DNA of 34,981 bases from Streptomyces griseus (GTDB lineage Bacteria; Actinomycetota; Actinomycetes; Streptomycetales; Streptomycetaceae): the NCBI GenBank assembly GCA_002154345.1, contig MUNB01000236.1, forward strand, positions 1 to 34,981, in the 5' to 3' direction. This document shows positions 23,925 to 32,789 of the stretch, in pieces. How positions within the stretch are numbered: position 1 is the stretch's first letter; each line of letters starts with the position of its first letter. The notes under the pieces were generated by a model. The model was not told the origin of the DNA, made no database searches, and saw nothing but the letters and a program-made list of their open reading frames with translations. The translations under genes and the position numbers were made by a program.

Positions 23925-23954
23925 TTGACATTCCGTCAAGGGCTTGCTTACTGT
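23925..23954 (+). promoter_or_regulatory. Sigma70/HrdB-like promoter with -35 palindrome
   Basis: TTGACA (23925-23930), an 18-bp spacer and TACTGT (23949-23954) form a near-consensus promoter about 75 bp upstream of the DUF3068 start. The -35 lies in the inverted repeat TTGAC-N5-GTCAA (23925-23939), so a repressor site may overlap it. Confidence 0.6.
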
Positions 23955-24027
23955 TCACGCCAACCAAGGGCTGACCGGCCCGGGGCCCGTGCACCTCCGC
24001 GAAGAGATTCGACCCAGGAGTGCCCGG

Positions 24028-25011
24028 ATGCGCCACAACGCTTCACCCCTGTCGCTTGTCCTGCTGGGGGCAGGGGTCTTCCTGCTCGTCCTCGCGCCAC
24101 TGCTCGTCTGGTACGTCCAGCCGCATGCCAAGCGCACCCCCATAGACATCGACACCACCACCGTCTTCACCGGGACGGGCAGCTACTTCGACACCTCCGA
24201 GGTGGAGACGGTCGAGGGCAGAACGATCACGATCACCCGGCAGGTGCGCGGGGACGTGGCCGACAGCGAGAAGAGCGGCAACGCCGTGTGGGACGTGTCC
24301 ACCTCGGTCGACCACCAGGGCACCCTGCCCGCCTCGGACCCCCGTGACGCCCTCCAGTGGACGCTGGAGCGCTGGGTGACCGACCGCTCCACCAACGAGC
24401 CGGTGCACTGCTGCGAGGAGTCCCCGGTCTTCGACGGGGAGGCGTATCTGAAGTTCCCCTTCGACGTCGAGAAGCGCTCCTACCGCTGGTGGGACAGCAC
24501 GCTCGGCGGCGTGGTGCGGCTGTCCTACGCGGGTGAGAAGGACGTCCAGGGCTACTCCGGCTATCTCTTCAAGGGCGAGGTGGAGCCCACCAGGACCGGG
24601 GTGCGCCAGGTGCCGGGGCTGCTCGTGGGGAAGAAGAAGACCCCGCAGGTGCTGGCCGAGGAGTGGTATTCCAACAGCGGTATCGAGCTGGTCGCGGACC
24701 GGCGGACCGGCCGCATCATCAACGCGGCGATCGGACCGAAGAAGACGCTGCGCGCCCCGGGATCCACGAAGGACGCCGTCGTGCTGCTGGAGAGCCGGCG
24801 GGTGGAGTTCACCGAGGAGACCCAGCGCAAGCAGGTCGAGCTCGCTTCGGCGGACAGCGACCGGCTGGCGATGCTCGGCACGACCGCGCCGGCCGGGGCG
24901 GCCGGACTGGGCGGTGTGCTCACGATCGTGGGCGTCGTGCTCGTCGTACGGGGGCGTCGGACGGAGCCGGAAGCTCCGAATACTCACCTGATGACGATTC
25001 CGCACACCTGA
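24028..25011 (+). CDS. DUF3068 / PorA-family membrane protein
   Basis: 327 aa. ATG 24028 has AGGAG 7 nt upstream. It has a membrane helix at about residues 7-28 (SPLSLVLLGAGVFLLVLAPLLVWYV), a long extracellular beta-rich domain starting with PIDIDTTTVFTGTGSYFD, and a second hydrophobic segment near the C-terminus (about 295-315). This fits PF11271 (DUF3068/PorA), described from mycolic-acid bacteria and widespread in actinobacteria. It has an adjacent Cys pair (VHCCEES). It stands immediately upstream of the envelope glycan operon on the same strand and may belong to it functionally. Role unknown; a porin role is not supported in an organism without an outer membrane. Confidence 0.8.
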   Translation: MRHNASPLSLVLLGAGVFLLVLAPLLVWYVQPHAKRTPIDIDTTTVFTGTGSYFDTSEVETVEGRTITITRQVRGDVADSEKSGNAVWDVSTSVDHQGTLPASDPRDALQWTLERWVTDRSTNEPVHCCEESPVFDGEAYLKFPFDVEKRSYRWWDSTLGGVVRLSYAGEKDVQGYSGYLFKGEVEPTRTGVRQVPGLLVGKKKTPQVLAEEWYSNSGIELVADRRTGRIINAAIGPKKTLRAPGSTKDAVVLLESRRVEFTEETQRKQVELASADSDRLAMLGTTAPAGAAGLGGVLTIVGVVLVVRGRRTEPEAPNTHLMTIPHT

Positions 25012-25274
25012 GTTACCGGCAAGTTGTTGCACCGGTGAGTAGCCGGGTGCGTACCCGTGCCGAAAACTGTCTATCCCCACCAGAGCACGGCCCCCCGGTC
25101 TCGTCCTGTCCCCCTCCCTCACCTTCCTTCCTCGTTCTTCTCCGTTCCGTACGTCGCTCTTCTCCGTACGTCGCTTCTCCCCACCCTCACGCTCTCCGCC
25201 CCGCACCGCACGGCCCTCGACCCCGATGGCCGCTTCCCCTCATTCCCCACATCCCGAGCCGAGTTGGAGCACCG
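25012..25274 (+). other. 263-bp gap with hairpin and pyrimidine-rich leader
   Basis: At 25014-25036 ACCGGCAA and TTGCACCGGT form a bulged hairpin that may end DUF3068 transcription. From about 25091 to 25200 the plus strand is almost wholly C/T, containing two copies of CCGTACGTCGCT (25147-25158, 25164-25175). The region is the likely promoter and leader zone of the envelope operon. I could not identify a clear -35/-10 pair. Confidence 0.45.
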
Positions 25275-26456
25275 ATGCCCCAGCACGTACCTCCCCCACT
25301 GCTCGACGCCGTCGCACGCCCGGGTCAGGGCCCGGCGTCCGCCCCGGTTCCCGCCGTTCCCCGACGTATCGTCTTCCTCGCCCACCGCGACCTGGGCAAT
25401 CCGGCCGCCGGCGGCTCCGAACTGCTGGTCGACCAGCTGGCCCTCGGTCTCACCGAGCAGGGCCACGACGTCACGCTGCTGTGCGGCGGGCAGGCCGCCC
25501 GCCGGTCCTACCGGGTCGTCTCGGCGGGCAGCACGCTGGGGCACTACGTCGGAGCGCGCTCCGCGTTCGCCCGGCACATCGGGGCGTGCGACCTGCTCGT
25601 CGAGGTCTGCAACGGCATGCCGTACCTCGCGCCCCTGTGGCACCGCGGACCCACGGTGTGCCTGGTCAACCATGTGCACACCGACCTGTGGGACATGCGC
25701 TTCCCGACGCCGGTGGCCCGTGCCGGGCGCAAGCTCGAACACTGGGCGCTGTCCCGGGCCTACCGCGACCACCTGATGATCGCGGTCTCCCCGTCCACGG
25801 CGGGCGCCCTGCGCGAACTGGGCGTGCCCGACCGGCGGATCCGGGTGGTGCACAACGGGGTCCAGGAGCCGAGCCCGCAGGGCGAGCGGTCCGCCACGCC
25901 GCTGTTCGTGGCGCTGGGCCGGCTCGTCGACTACAAGCGCGTCGATCTGCTGCTCCAGCTCTGGGAGCGGGTCCGGCCGGTCACCGGCGGCCGGCTCGTC
26001 ATCGTCGGCGACGGCCCGGAGCGGGCCCGGCTGGAACAACTCGCCGGTCCGGGTGTGGAGTTCGCCGGTCATGTGACCGAGGCGGAGAAGCACCGGCTGC
26101 TCTGTGCCGCGTGGATGCTGCTGCACCCGGCGGCCGTGGAGGGCTGGGGGCTCGTCGTCACGGAGGCGGCGGCCCGGTCCACCCCGACCCTGGGCTTCGA
26201 CGTGCCGGGGCTGCGCGACTCCGTCGAGGACGGGGTCACCGGGATCCTCGCTCCGGGCGCGTCCTCCTTCGCCGCCGCCTGGTGTGCGCTGGCGCTGGAC
26301 GACGAGCGCCGCGAGACGATGGGCAAGGCGGCCCGCGAACGCGCCGCGGACTACCGGTGGACCGCCAGTGTGCGCCGGTTCGCGGCGGTCGCCGCCGAGG
26401 CGGCCGCCGGTGCGGCGAGCGGCCCGGGCGCCCCGGCGATCGGTGCGAGCGCGTGA
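25275..26456 (+). CDS. GT4-family glycosyltransferase
   Basis: 393 aa retaining GT-B enzyme. After a 28-residue Pro-rich lead come IVFLAHRDLGNPAAGGSELLVDQLALGL (the GGSE loop of GT4 acceptor domains), HNGVQEP, and the donor-site EX7E motif EGWGLVVTE with Glu289 and Glu297. It transfers a sugar from a nucleotide-sugar to a cytosolic, probably lipid-linked or growing glycan acceptor. ATG 25275 follows GGAG by 5 nt. The start of a tight operon: its stop overlaps the next start (GTGA). No membrane helix, so it works at the inner face. Confidence 0.9.
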   Translation: MPQHVPPPLLDAVARPGQGPASAPVPAVPRRIVFLAHRDLGNPAAGGSELLVDQLALGLTEQGHDVTLLCGGQAARRSYRVVSAGSTLGHYVGARSAFARHIGACDLLVEVCNGMPYLAPLWHRGPTVCLVNHVHTDLWDMRFPTPVARAGRKLEHWALSRAYRDHLMIAVSPSTAGALRELGVPDRRIRVVHNGVQEPSPQGERSATPLFVALGRLVDYKRVDLLLQLWERVRPVTGGRLVIVGDGPERARLEQLAGPGVEFAGHVTEAEKHRLLCAAWMLLHPAAVEGWGLVVTEAAARSTPTLGFDVPGLRDSVEDGVTGILAPGASSFAAAWCALALDDERRETMGKAARERAADYRWTASVRRFAAVAAEAAAGAASGPGAPAIGASA

Positions 26457-27172
26457 AGGACCCCTCGTTCCGGCGGTCGGCCGCCCTGTTCCACGCCTTC
26501 CTGCGCGAACAGGGCGACCCCGCCACCGCGTACACCCTGCTGGCCCGTGACGCGGCCGACCAGGTCGAGCGGCACGGTCCGCTCCGGGACAAGGTCGTCG
26601 TGGACATCGGCGGCGGCGACGGCTACTTCACCCGGGAGTTCCGGCGGCGCGGAGCGCACAGCTACCTCTTCGAACCGGATCCGGCGGAGATCGGCCCCGG
26701 GCAGCGCGCGGACACCGTCGTCGCCGACGGGTATCTGCTGCCGCTCGCCGACGGCGCGGCCGACGTCTGCTTCTCGTCCAACGTGCTGGAGCACGTCGCC
26801 GACCCCCACACCTTCCTCAGCGAGATGGCCCGGGTGACCCGCCCCGGCGGCCTCATCTACGTCTCCTACACCAACTGGCTCTCCCCGTGGGGCGGCCACG
26901 AGTGGGCGCCCTGGCACTACCTCGGCGCCGAACGCGCCCGGAGCCGCTACGAGCGGCGCACCGGCGGCCCGGCCAAACACCGGCTCGGCGAGAACCTCTT
27001 CAAGATCGGCGTCGGCGAGACGCTGAGCCATGTCCGGAGCCGTTCCGACGTGGCCGTCGTCTCGGCCCGCTCGCGCTACTGGCCCGTCCTTCCCCAGCTC
27101 GTGCCGCGGATCCCCGTACTGCGGGAGTTCGCCACCTGGAACCTCCTCCTCATCCTCCGGCGGTGTTCATGA
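26453..27172 (+). CDS. SAM-dependent methyltransferase (class I)
   Basis: 239 aa. Motif I VVVDIGGGDGYF near residues 44-55, post-I acidic FEPDP, and VLEHVADPHTFL near residues 104-115 define a Methyltransf_11-type SAM fold. GTG 26453 overlaps the glycosyltransferase stop by 4 bp, and its own stop overlaps the AftD-like start by 4 bp (ATGA). The likely role is methylating a sugar or lipid head group of the operon's product; sequence alone does not reveal whether O- or C-methylation occurs. Confidence 0.87.
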   Translation: MKDPSFRRSAALFHAFLREQGDPATAYTLLARDAADQVERHGPLRDKVVVDIGGGDGYFTREFRRRGAHSYLFEPDPAEIGPGQRADTVVADGYLLPLADGAADVCFSSNVLEHVADPHTFLSEMARVTRPGGLIYVSYTNWLSPWGGHEWAPWHYLGAERARSRYERRTGGPAKHRLGENLFKIGVGETLSHVRSRSDVAVVSARSRYWPVLPQLVPRIPVLREFATWNLLLILRRCS

Positions 27173-30100
27173 CCAGCGCTGTCCACCCACCCCGGCCCAC
27201 AGCCCCGGACGGTGCGGGTCCCGTGCCGCCGGGCTCCTCCGAGGGCCCGCCCCGGTCGCGGCGTTGGCTGCTGGGCTTCTGGGCCGCCGTGTTCGCGGCG
27301 TTCCTCGCGGTGTCGCCCGGGCGGATGACGTTCGACACCAAGCTCGGCGTCGTCGCGGACCCCTGGCGCTTCCTGGGCGACCTGGGCGAGCTGTGGCACA
27401 GCCGGGCCGGGTTCGGCGGGATCGCCGACCAGTACGTGGGCTACGCCATCCCGATGCTGCCGTACTACGGGGCGGCCGACCTGCTGCACGTGCCGGTCTG
27501 GCTCGCGGAGCGGCTGTGGCTCTCGCTGATCGTGGCGACCGCCTTCTGGGGTGCGCTGCGGCTGGCGGAGCGGCTGCGGGTAGGCTCCCCGGCGACCCGG
27601 CTGCTGGGTGCGGTGGTGTACGCGCTGTGGCCGACGTACACGATCGTCGTGGGCTCGACCTCGGCCGCCGCCCTGCCGGGCGCGCTGCTGCCGTGGGTGC
27701 TGCTGCCGCTGACGAACCCGCGGCTGGCGCCGAGGATCGCCGCGGCCCGCTCCGCGCTGCTGATCCCGCTGATGGGCGGGGTCAACGCCGCCTCCACGCT
27801 GGCCTCGCTGCTGCCGGTGGGGCTGTATCTGCTGTCCCGGCCGGGCGGTCCGCGCAAGCGGGCGCTGCTGGCCTGGTGGATACCGGGCGTGGTCCTGGCG
27901 ACGGCCTGGTGGATCGTGCCGCTGCTGCTGCTCGGGACCTTCGGCGAGAACTTCATGCCGTACGTGGAGTCCTCGTACACCACCACGACGACCATGTCGG
28001 CGACGGAGATGCTGCGCGGCGGCGGGAACTGGGTCGGCTATCTGAACTTCGGCGAGGCCTGGCTGCCCGCCGGCTGGACCGTCGCCACCGCGACCGTCAC
28101 CATCCTGGGCTCGGCGCTCGCCGCCGCCCTGGGTCTGGCGGGTCTGGCGCGGCGTGATCTGCCCGAGCGCCGCTGGCTGGTGCTCACGGTCCTGAGCGTC
28201 GCGCTGGTGACGCTCGCCGGTTACGGCGGTGCGCTGGGCGGGCTGTTCCACGGGACCGTGCAGGACTGGCTGGACGGCTGGCTGGTGCCGTTCCGGAACA
28301 TCTACAAGTTCCAGACGGGTGTGGCGCTGGCCCTGGCGCTGGGGCTCGCGCACCTCACGGCGGTGGCCTCCGTCGCCGTCGCGGCGCGCCGTGGCGGCGA
28401 CGCGGTGCGGGCCCGCCGGCTCGCGCCGGTGGTCGCCGCCGTGATCGTGCTGCCGGGTCTGGCCTGGCCGTACGTCAACGGCTCGATCCTGCAGACGGGT
28501 TCGTTCCAGCAGCTGCCGACGTACTGGGAGGCGACCGGGGGTTGGCTGAAGAAGAACTCGGCGGACGACCGCGCCCTGGTGGTGCCGGCGACCGCGCACG
28601 GCATCTACACCTGGGGCTCCCCCATCGACCAGCCGCTGGACGTGCTGGCCGACTCGCCCTGGGCGCAACGGGATTACGTGCCCTTCGGCACGCCGGGCAA
28701 CCGGCGGGCGATGGACGCCGTCGAGCAGGCGCTGACCTCCGGCGGTGAGGTTCCGGGGCTGAGCGAGTATCTGAACCGGGCCGGGCTGCACTATGTGGTG
28801 GTCCGCAACGACCTGGACCCCGACCAGCTCGGGTATGTCCCCACGACGACGGTGAAGCGCACCCTGGAGGCCTCCGGGTACCAGCGCGTGACCGGGTTCG
28901 GTCCGGTGATGACCGGCGGCCGGATCGCCGCGGACACTCCCGTACAGGTCGAGGGCCTCTATCCGCGGCAGCGGGCCGTGGAGATCTACGAACCGCCCGC
29001 CGGGACGGAGCGTCCGGGCCGGGCGAGCACGGCTCCGGTGGCCTCGACGGCCGTCGTGAGCGGCGGGCCCGAGTCGCTGCTCCCGCTGTCGGCGAGCGGC
29101 GCGCTGGAGGGCCGGCCGGCCGTGCTGGCCGGTGACGCGCACCCGGGTCTGGGTCGGCCGTCGCTGTACGCGGCGGGCGACGGGCTGCGGCGCGCGGACA
29201 CCCGGTTCGGGCTGGTCAACTCCAACACCTCGTACACGTACACCGCCGACGAGCGCAACGCCGCCGAGGCCGCGCAGGATCCGGGCCGGAGCCCCCGGCA
29301 GATCCTGCCGACGTCCGGCGCGGAGCACCAGACCACCGCCGTGCTGCGCGGGGCGAAGAAGGTCAGCGCCTCCTCGGTGGGCAACTGGCTGTTCCATCTG
29401 CCGCAGTACGACCCGGTCAACGCGTTCGACGGCAATCCGGACACCGGCTGGGCGGAGGGCTCGCCCGGCTCGCCCGAGAACGAGTGGGTGCGGATCGACT
29501 TCACCACCCCGACGGATCTTCCGGGCTCGCTCCAGGTGACTCCGCTGCCCGGCGCGAACGTGCGGGCCGCGCCGACCGTCGTCCGGGTCGAGACGGACCG
29601 GGGCTTCAAGGACAGTCCGCTGCGGACGGACGGGTCGGCGCAGCAGGTGGCCGCGCCCGCCGGGCAGGCCGCCTGGCTGAAGGTGACGATCCTGGAGTCG
29701 CAGCAGGGGCGTCCGGGGCTCACCGGCGCCGGGTTCACCGACATCGCGATCCCCGGGGTGCAGGTGACCCGGATGCTGGAGCTGCCCACGGACGCGCCGC
29801 GCGAGGGCGCGGACTCCACGGTCTACTCGCTGCGGCGCGGCAGCGACCCGGGCGGTCTGTCCTCGGTGGCGGCCGAGGTCGGCCTGCACCGGCAGTTCAC
29901 CGCCCAGGAGGCGGGCCCGTACAAGGTGTCCGCCAGCGCGGTTCCGGTGCCCGGGGACGAGCTGGACAAGCTGCTGTTCGACCTGACGGGCGAGCGGGAC
30001 AAGATCGAGGTGACGGCCGACTCCACCGCGCGTCTGGGCACCAACCTCAGTCCGCGCAATCTGACCGACGGTGATCTGACCACGGCGTGGATCGCGGGCG

Positions 30101-31461
30101 AACGCCCCGTACTGCATCTGTCGTGGCCGGAGAAGAAGGAGGTCGGCGAGATCGTCTTCGCGGCGGCCGGCGGTCTGTCCACCCGGCCCGAGCAGGTGCA
30201 GATCAGTTCGCCGGACGGTACGGCGGTGGCCGCCGTGGACGAGAACGGCATGGCCCGCTTCTCACCGATCACCACCGACCGGATGGACATCACCATCTCG
30301 CGTCAGGCCCCGCTGACCGTCCACAACCCGGTCGCCGACGACCAGTTGCAGCTGCCGGTCGGTCTGAGCGAGGTCTACGTCCCGGCGCTGGAGGAGTACC
30401 GCTCGCCGCAGCCGAAGCCGGACAAGACCTTCAGCCTGGCCTGCGGCAAGGGACCGGTCCTGTCGGTGGGCGGTACGTTCCTGGAGACCCGGGCCGAGGG
30501 CCGGGTGCGGGACCTGACCCAGCGCCGCCCCATCGTGGTCACGCCGTGCACGAAGGACGGCACGGTGGAGCTGGCCGCCTCGTCCACCACCGTCGAGGCG
30601 GGGGACGCGGGACCGCTCGCCATCACGGACGTCACGCTGAGCAAGGGCGCCGCCGAGGCCGGGGCGAGCACGCCGCGGTCGGTGGACGTCGAGCAGGGCG
30701 ACGGCGACCGGCGCACGATCGCCGTCGGCCCGGGCGCGGCCTCCTACCTCCAGATCCACGAGAACCACAACGCGGGCTGGAAGGCCACCCTGGACGGCAA
30801 GGAGCTGACGCCGCTGCGGATCGACGGCTGGCAGCAGGCCTGGCTGGTCCCGGAGGGCGAGGGCGGCAAGGTCACCCTGGAGTACGAGCCGGCCCGGATC
30901 TACCAGGTGGGTCTGATCGGTGCGGCGGTGCTGCTCCTGGTGCTCGTGGGACTCGCCTTCGTACGCCGGCGGGGAGCCGGTCCGGACGGGTCCGAGGAGC
31001 GGTCCGTGCCGCCGGGGCCGGGTCTGGTCCTGGGCACGGTGGCGCTCACCCTGGTGGGTGTGGTGATCGCGGGGCCGCTGGCCCTGGCGGTGCCGCTCCT
31101 CGCCGTACTCGCCCACTTCCGGCCCCGGTGGCTCGCACCGGTGGCGTTCGCGGCGATGGCCGCCGCGGGTGTCGTCGCGGCGGTGGGCACCGGGGACACC
31201 ACGGCGGCGGACGAGGGCGCGTTCGGTGCGACGGCCCAGTTCCTGGCCCTGGTCGGTCTGTTCGCGGCCCTGGTCACGGTCGGGCGCGGACCGCTCGGCC
31301 GGCGGGCCGCCGGAGGCCCGGGCACGGCCGCCCCGGCCACGGCGGGCGGCGATGCGCCCACGGTTCCGGCGCAGTCCGCCGCGCCCTCGGGCCGGACGCT
31401 GTCCACCGACCCGAAGCGGCCGCAGGGAACGCCGCCGCCCCGTCCGGGAGGGAGCGACTGA
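27169..31461 (+). CDS. AftD/DUF3367-like GT-C arabinofuranosyltransferase-family protein
   Basis: 1430 aa. N-terminal GT-C part: membrane helix at about 31-48, then FDTKLGVVADPWRFLGDLGELWH and the FGGIADQYVGYAIPMLPYY block, matching the first extracellular loop of AftD (DTK then NQxxGYLFP-type), followed by about nine more helices to about residue 440 including FRNIYKFQTG. A large extracellular region follows: a discoidin (F5/8C)-like segment at about 725-850 (SASSVGNWLFHLPQYDPVNAFDGNPDTGWAEG) and a weaker one at 959-1025. Residues 1194-1243 resemble the YfhO C-terminal strand region; three to four helices close the protein. Mycobacterial AftD adds arabinofuranose to arabinogalactan and lipoarabinomannan. 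The donor here is presumably a polyprenyl-phosphate sugar; the acceptor is unknown. Confidence 0.85.
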   Translation: MTSAVHPPRPTAPDGAGPVPPGSSEGPPRSRRWLLGFWAAVFAAFLAVSPGRMTFDTKLGVVADPWRFLGDLGELWHSRAGFGGIADQYVGYAIPMLPYYGAADLLHVPVWLAERLWLSLIVATAFWGALRLAERLRVGSPATRLLGAVVYALWPTYTIVVGSTSAAALPGALLPWVLLPLTNPRLAPRIAAARSALLIPLMGGVNAASTLASLLPVGLYLLSRPGGPRKRALLAWWIPGVVLATAWWIVPLLLLGTFGENFMPYVESSYTTTTTMSATEMLRGGGNWVGYLNFGEAWLPAGWTVATATVTILGSALAAALGLAGLARRDLPERRWLVLTVLSVALVTLAGYGGALGGLFHGTVQDWLDGWLVPFRNIYKFQTGVALALALGLAHLTAVASVAVAARRGGDAVRARRLAPVVAAVIVLPGLAWPYVNGSILQTGSFQQLPTYWEATGGWLKKNSADDRALVVPATAHGIYTWGSPIDQPLDVLADSPWAQRDYVPFGTPGNRRAMDAVEQALTSGGEVPGLSEYLNRAGLHYVVVRNDLDPDQLGYVPTTTVKRTLEASGYQRVTGFGPVMTGGRIAADTPVQVEGLYPRQRAVEIYEPPAGTERPGRASTAPVASTAVVSGGPESLLPLSASGALEGRPAVLAGDAHPGLGRPSLYAAGDGLRRADTRFGLVNSNTSYTYTADERNAAEAAQDPGRSPRQILPTSGAEHQTTAVLRGAKKVSASSVGNWLFHLPQYDPVNAFDGNPDTGWAEGSPGSPENEWVRIDFTTPTDLPGSLQVTPLPGANVRAAPTVVRVETDRGFKDSPLRTDGSAQQVAAPAGQAAWLKVTILESQQGRPGLTGAGFTDIAIPGVQVTRMLELPTDAPREGADSTVYSLRRGSDPGGLSSVAAEVGLHRQFTAQEAGPYKVSASAVPVPGDELDKLLFDLTGERDKIEVTADSTARLGTNLSPRNLTDGDLTTAWIAGERPVLHLSWPEKKEVGEIVFAAAGGLSTRPEQVQISSPDGTAVAAVDENGMARFSPITTDRMDITISRQAPLTVHNPVADDQLQLPVGLSEVYVPALEEYRSPQPKPDKTFSLACGKGPVLSVGGTFLETRAEGRVRDLTQRRPIVVTPCTKDGTVELAASSTTVEAGDAGPLAITDVTLSKGAAEAGASTPRSVDVEQGDGDRRTIAVGPGAASYLQIHENHNAGWKATLDGKELTPLRIDGWQQAWLVPEGEGGKVTLEYEPARIYQVGLIGAAVLLLVLVGLAFVRRRGAGPDGSEERSVPPGPGLVLGTVALTLVGVVIAGPLALAVPLLAVLAHFRPRWLAPVAFAAMAAAGVVAAVGTGDTTAADEGAFGATAQFLALVGLFAALVTVGRGPLGRRAAGGPGTAAPATAGGDAPTVPAQSAAPSGRTLSTDPKRPQGTPPPRPGGSD

Positions 31462-32789
31462 TGGCGACCACGCAGCAATCGCGGGCGCGGGGCGGCGGGC
31501 CCCGGCCCGGCCCCCCGGTTCGGGTGCCGTTCCCGGTGGTCGACGAGGTGGCCCGGCACTGCGAGCAGGACGCCGAGCCGAACACGGTGCACATCGAGAT
31601 CCATCTGCCCGGCCGGGTGGACGAGGGGCGGCTGCGCTCCGCGTTCGCCGAGGCGCTGGCCCGGCACCCCCGGGCGCTGATGCGAGAACGCCCCCGGGGT
31701 GCGTTCGCCCGGCGCTACGAGTGGGAGCTGACCGGGAGCGCCGACCCGGATCCGGTCTCCTTCCCGCCGTCCGGGCCCGGGGCGCTCGCCCGGGCCCGGG
31801 CCCGGGCGCTGGACCAGGCCCCGCCGCTGACCGCGTCGCCGCCGCTGCGGCTGGACGTGGTGCGGGAGCCGGGCGGCGAGGGGTGTGTGCTGGTGTTCGC
31901 CGTGCACCACACCGCTCTGGACGGCCCGGCGTGCATGCGGCTGGCGGCGACGGCCGCCGAGGTCTACGGCGCGCACCGCGCCGCGCCGGCGCCCGCCCCG
32001 GCGCGCCCGGCGTCCGAGCCGCCCGCCGGGGAGTCCCCGGCGGCGCCGCTGGCCCGGCCCGCCCGGATCGCGGCGGGCGCGCCGGGACCGTCCCCGGTAC
32101 CGGGCAACGCGATGCTGCTGGCCGAACTGCCGGTCCCCCGGCGGGAGTCCGGGGCGCCGTACACGGTGAACGACCAGCTGATGGTGGCCACCGCGCTCAC
32201 CGTGGCCGACTGGAACCGAACGCAGGACGCGCCGGGGGCCGACCGCAGACCGCTGCGGATCACCATGCCGGTCGACGACCGCACCCGGGGGCCCGAGATG
32301 CCGATCGGGAACGGCACCCGGCTGGTGGAGGTCGGTTTCGCCGCCGCGGAGCTGCTGCCCGGGGCGGACGTCGCCGCCCTGCTCCGGGCGACCGCCGAGC
32401 GGACCCGGGCGCTCAAGGCGCGCCCCCGGCCCCCGTTGGGCCGTGCCGCCTCGCTGCTGACCGCGCCGCTGCTGCCGGTGGCCGCCCGTGCCGCGGTCAC
32501 CCGGGGGCTGCGGGTGCTGGCGGGGCCGTGGACCTCGACGACGCTGCTGAGCAACATCGGCCGGGTGCCCTATCCGCTGGACTTCGGGGAGGCGGGCCGG
32601 GCGACGGCCGTGTGGTTCTCCGCGCCCGCCCGGATGCCCCGGGGGCTGACGTTCACCACGGCGTCCACCGGCGGCCGGCTGCACCTGGCGCTGCGCTGGT
32701 CGCGGACCCTGCTCGGGGACGAGGACGGCGTGCGCCTGCGCGAGATGTTCACCCGTCACCTGGCCTCGACGTCCTCGGAGACCGTATGA
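31461..32789 (+). CDS. Stand-alone condensation/Pap-like acyltransferase
   Basis: 442 aa. HHTALDG at residues 149-155 is the HHxxxDG active motif of the condensation/PapA/chloramphenicol-acetyltransferase superfamily, with His150 as base. The C-terminal block TTLLSNIGRVPYPLDFGEAG aligns with the second conserved region, where DFG(W/F)G is expected; the last two are altered. Ala/Pro-rich linker at about 175-205. Such enzymes acylate hydroxyls, for example PapA enzymes in trehalose and phthiocerol lipids of mycobacteria. There is no carrier protein or NRPS module here, so it most likely acylates the glycan or a lipid carrier. It starts 1 nt inside the AftD-like gene's stop (TGATG), so it is coupled. 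Confidence 0.8.
   Translation: MATTQQSRARGGGPRPGPPVRVPFPVVDEVARHCEQDAEPNTVHIEIHLPGRVDEGRLRSAFAEALARHPRALMRERPRGAFARRYEWELTGSADPDPVSFPPSGPGALARARARALDQAPPLTASPPLRLDVVREPGGEGCVLVFAVHHTALDGPACMRLAATAAEVYGAHRAAPAPAPARPASEPPAGESPAAPLARPARIAAGAPGPSPVPGNAMLLAELPVPRRESGAPYTVNDQLMVATALTVADWNRTQDAPGADRRPLRITMPVDDRTRGPEMPIGNGTRLVEVGFAAAELLPGADVAALLRATAERTRALKARPRPPLGRAASLLTAPLLPVAARAAVTRGLRVLAGPWTSTTLLSNIGRVPYPLDFGEAGRATAVWFSAPARMPRGLTFTTASTGGRLHLALRWSRTLLGDEDGVRLREMFTRHLASTSSETV

Noticed and set aside
27076..30117. A 1013-codon minus-strand open frame opposite the AftD-like gene
   Set aside because: Arg/Gln/His-rich with no recognisable domain; the plus strand has clear GT-C motifs and 4-bp start/stop overlaps with both neighbours.
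31461..32789. NRPS condensation domain and peptide antibiotic cluster
   Set aside because: No adenylation, carrier or thioesterase domains nearby; neighbours are glycosyl- and methyltransferases.
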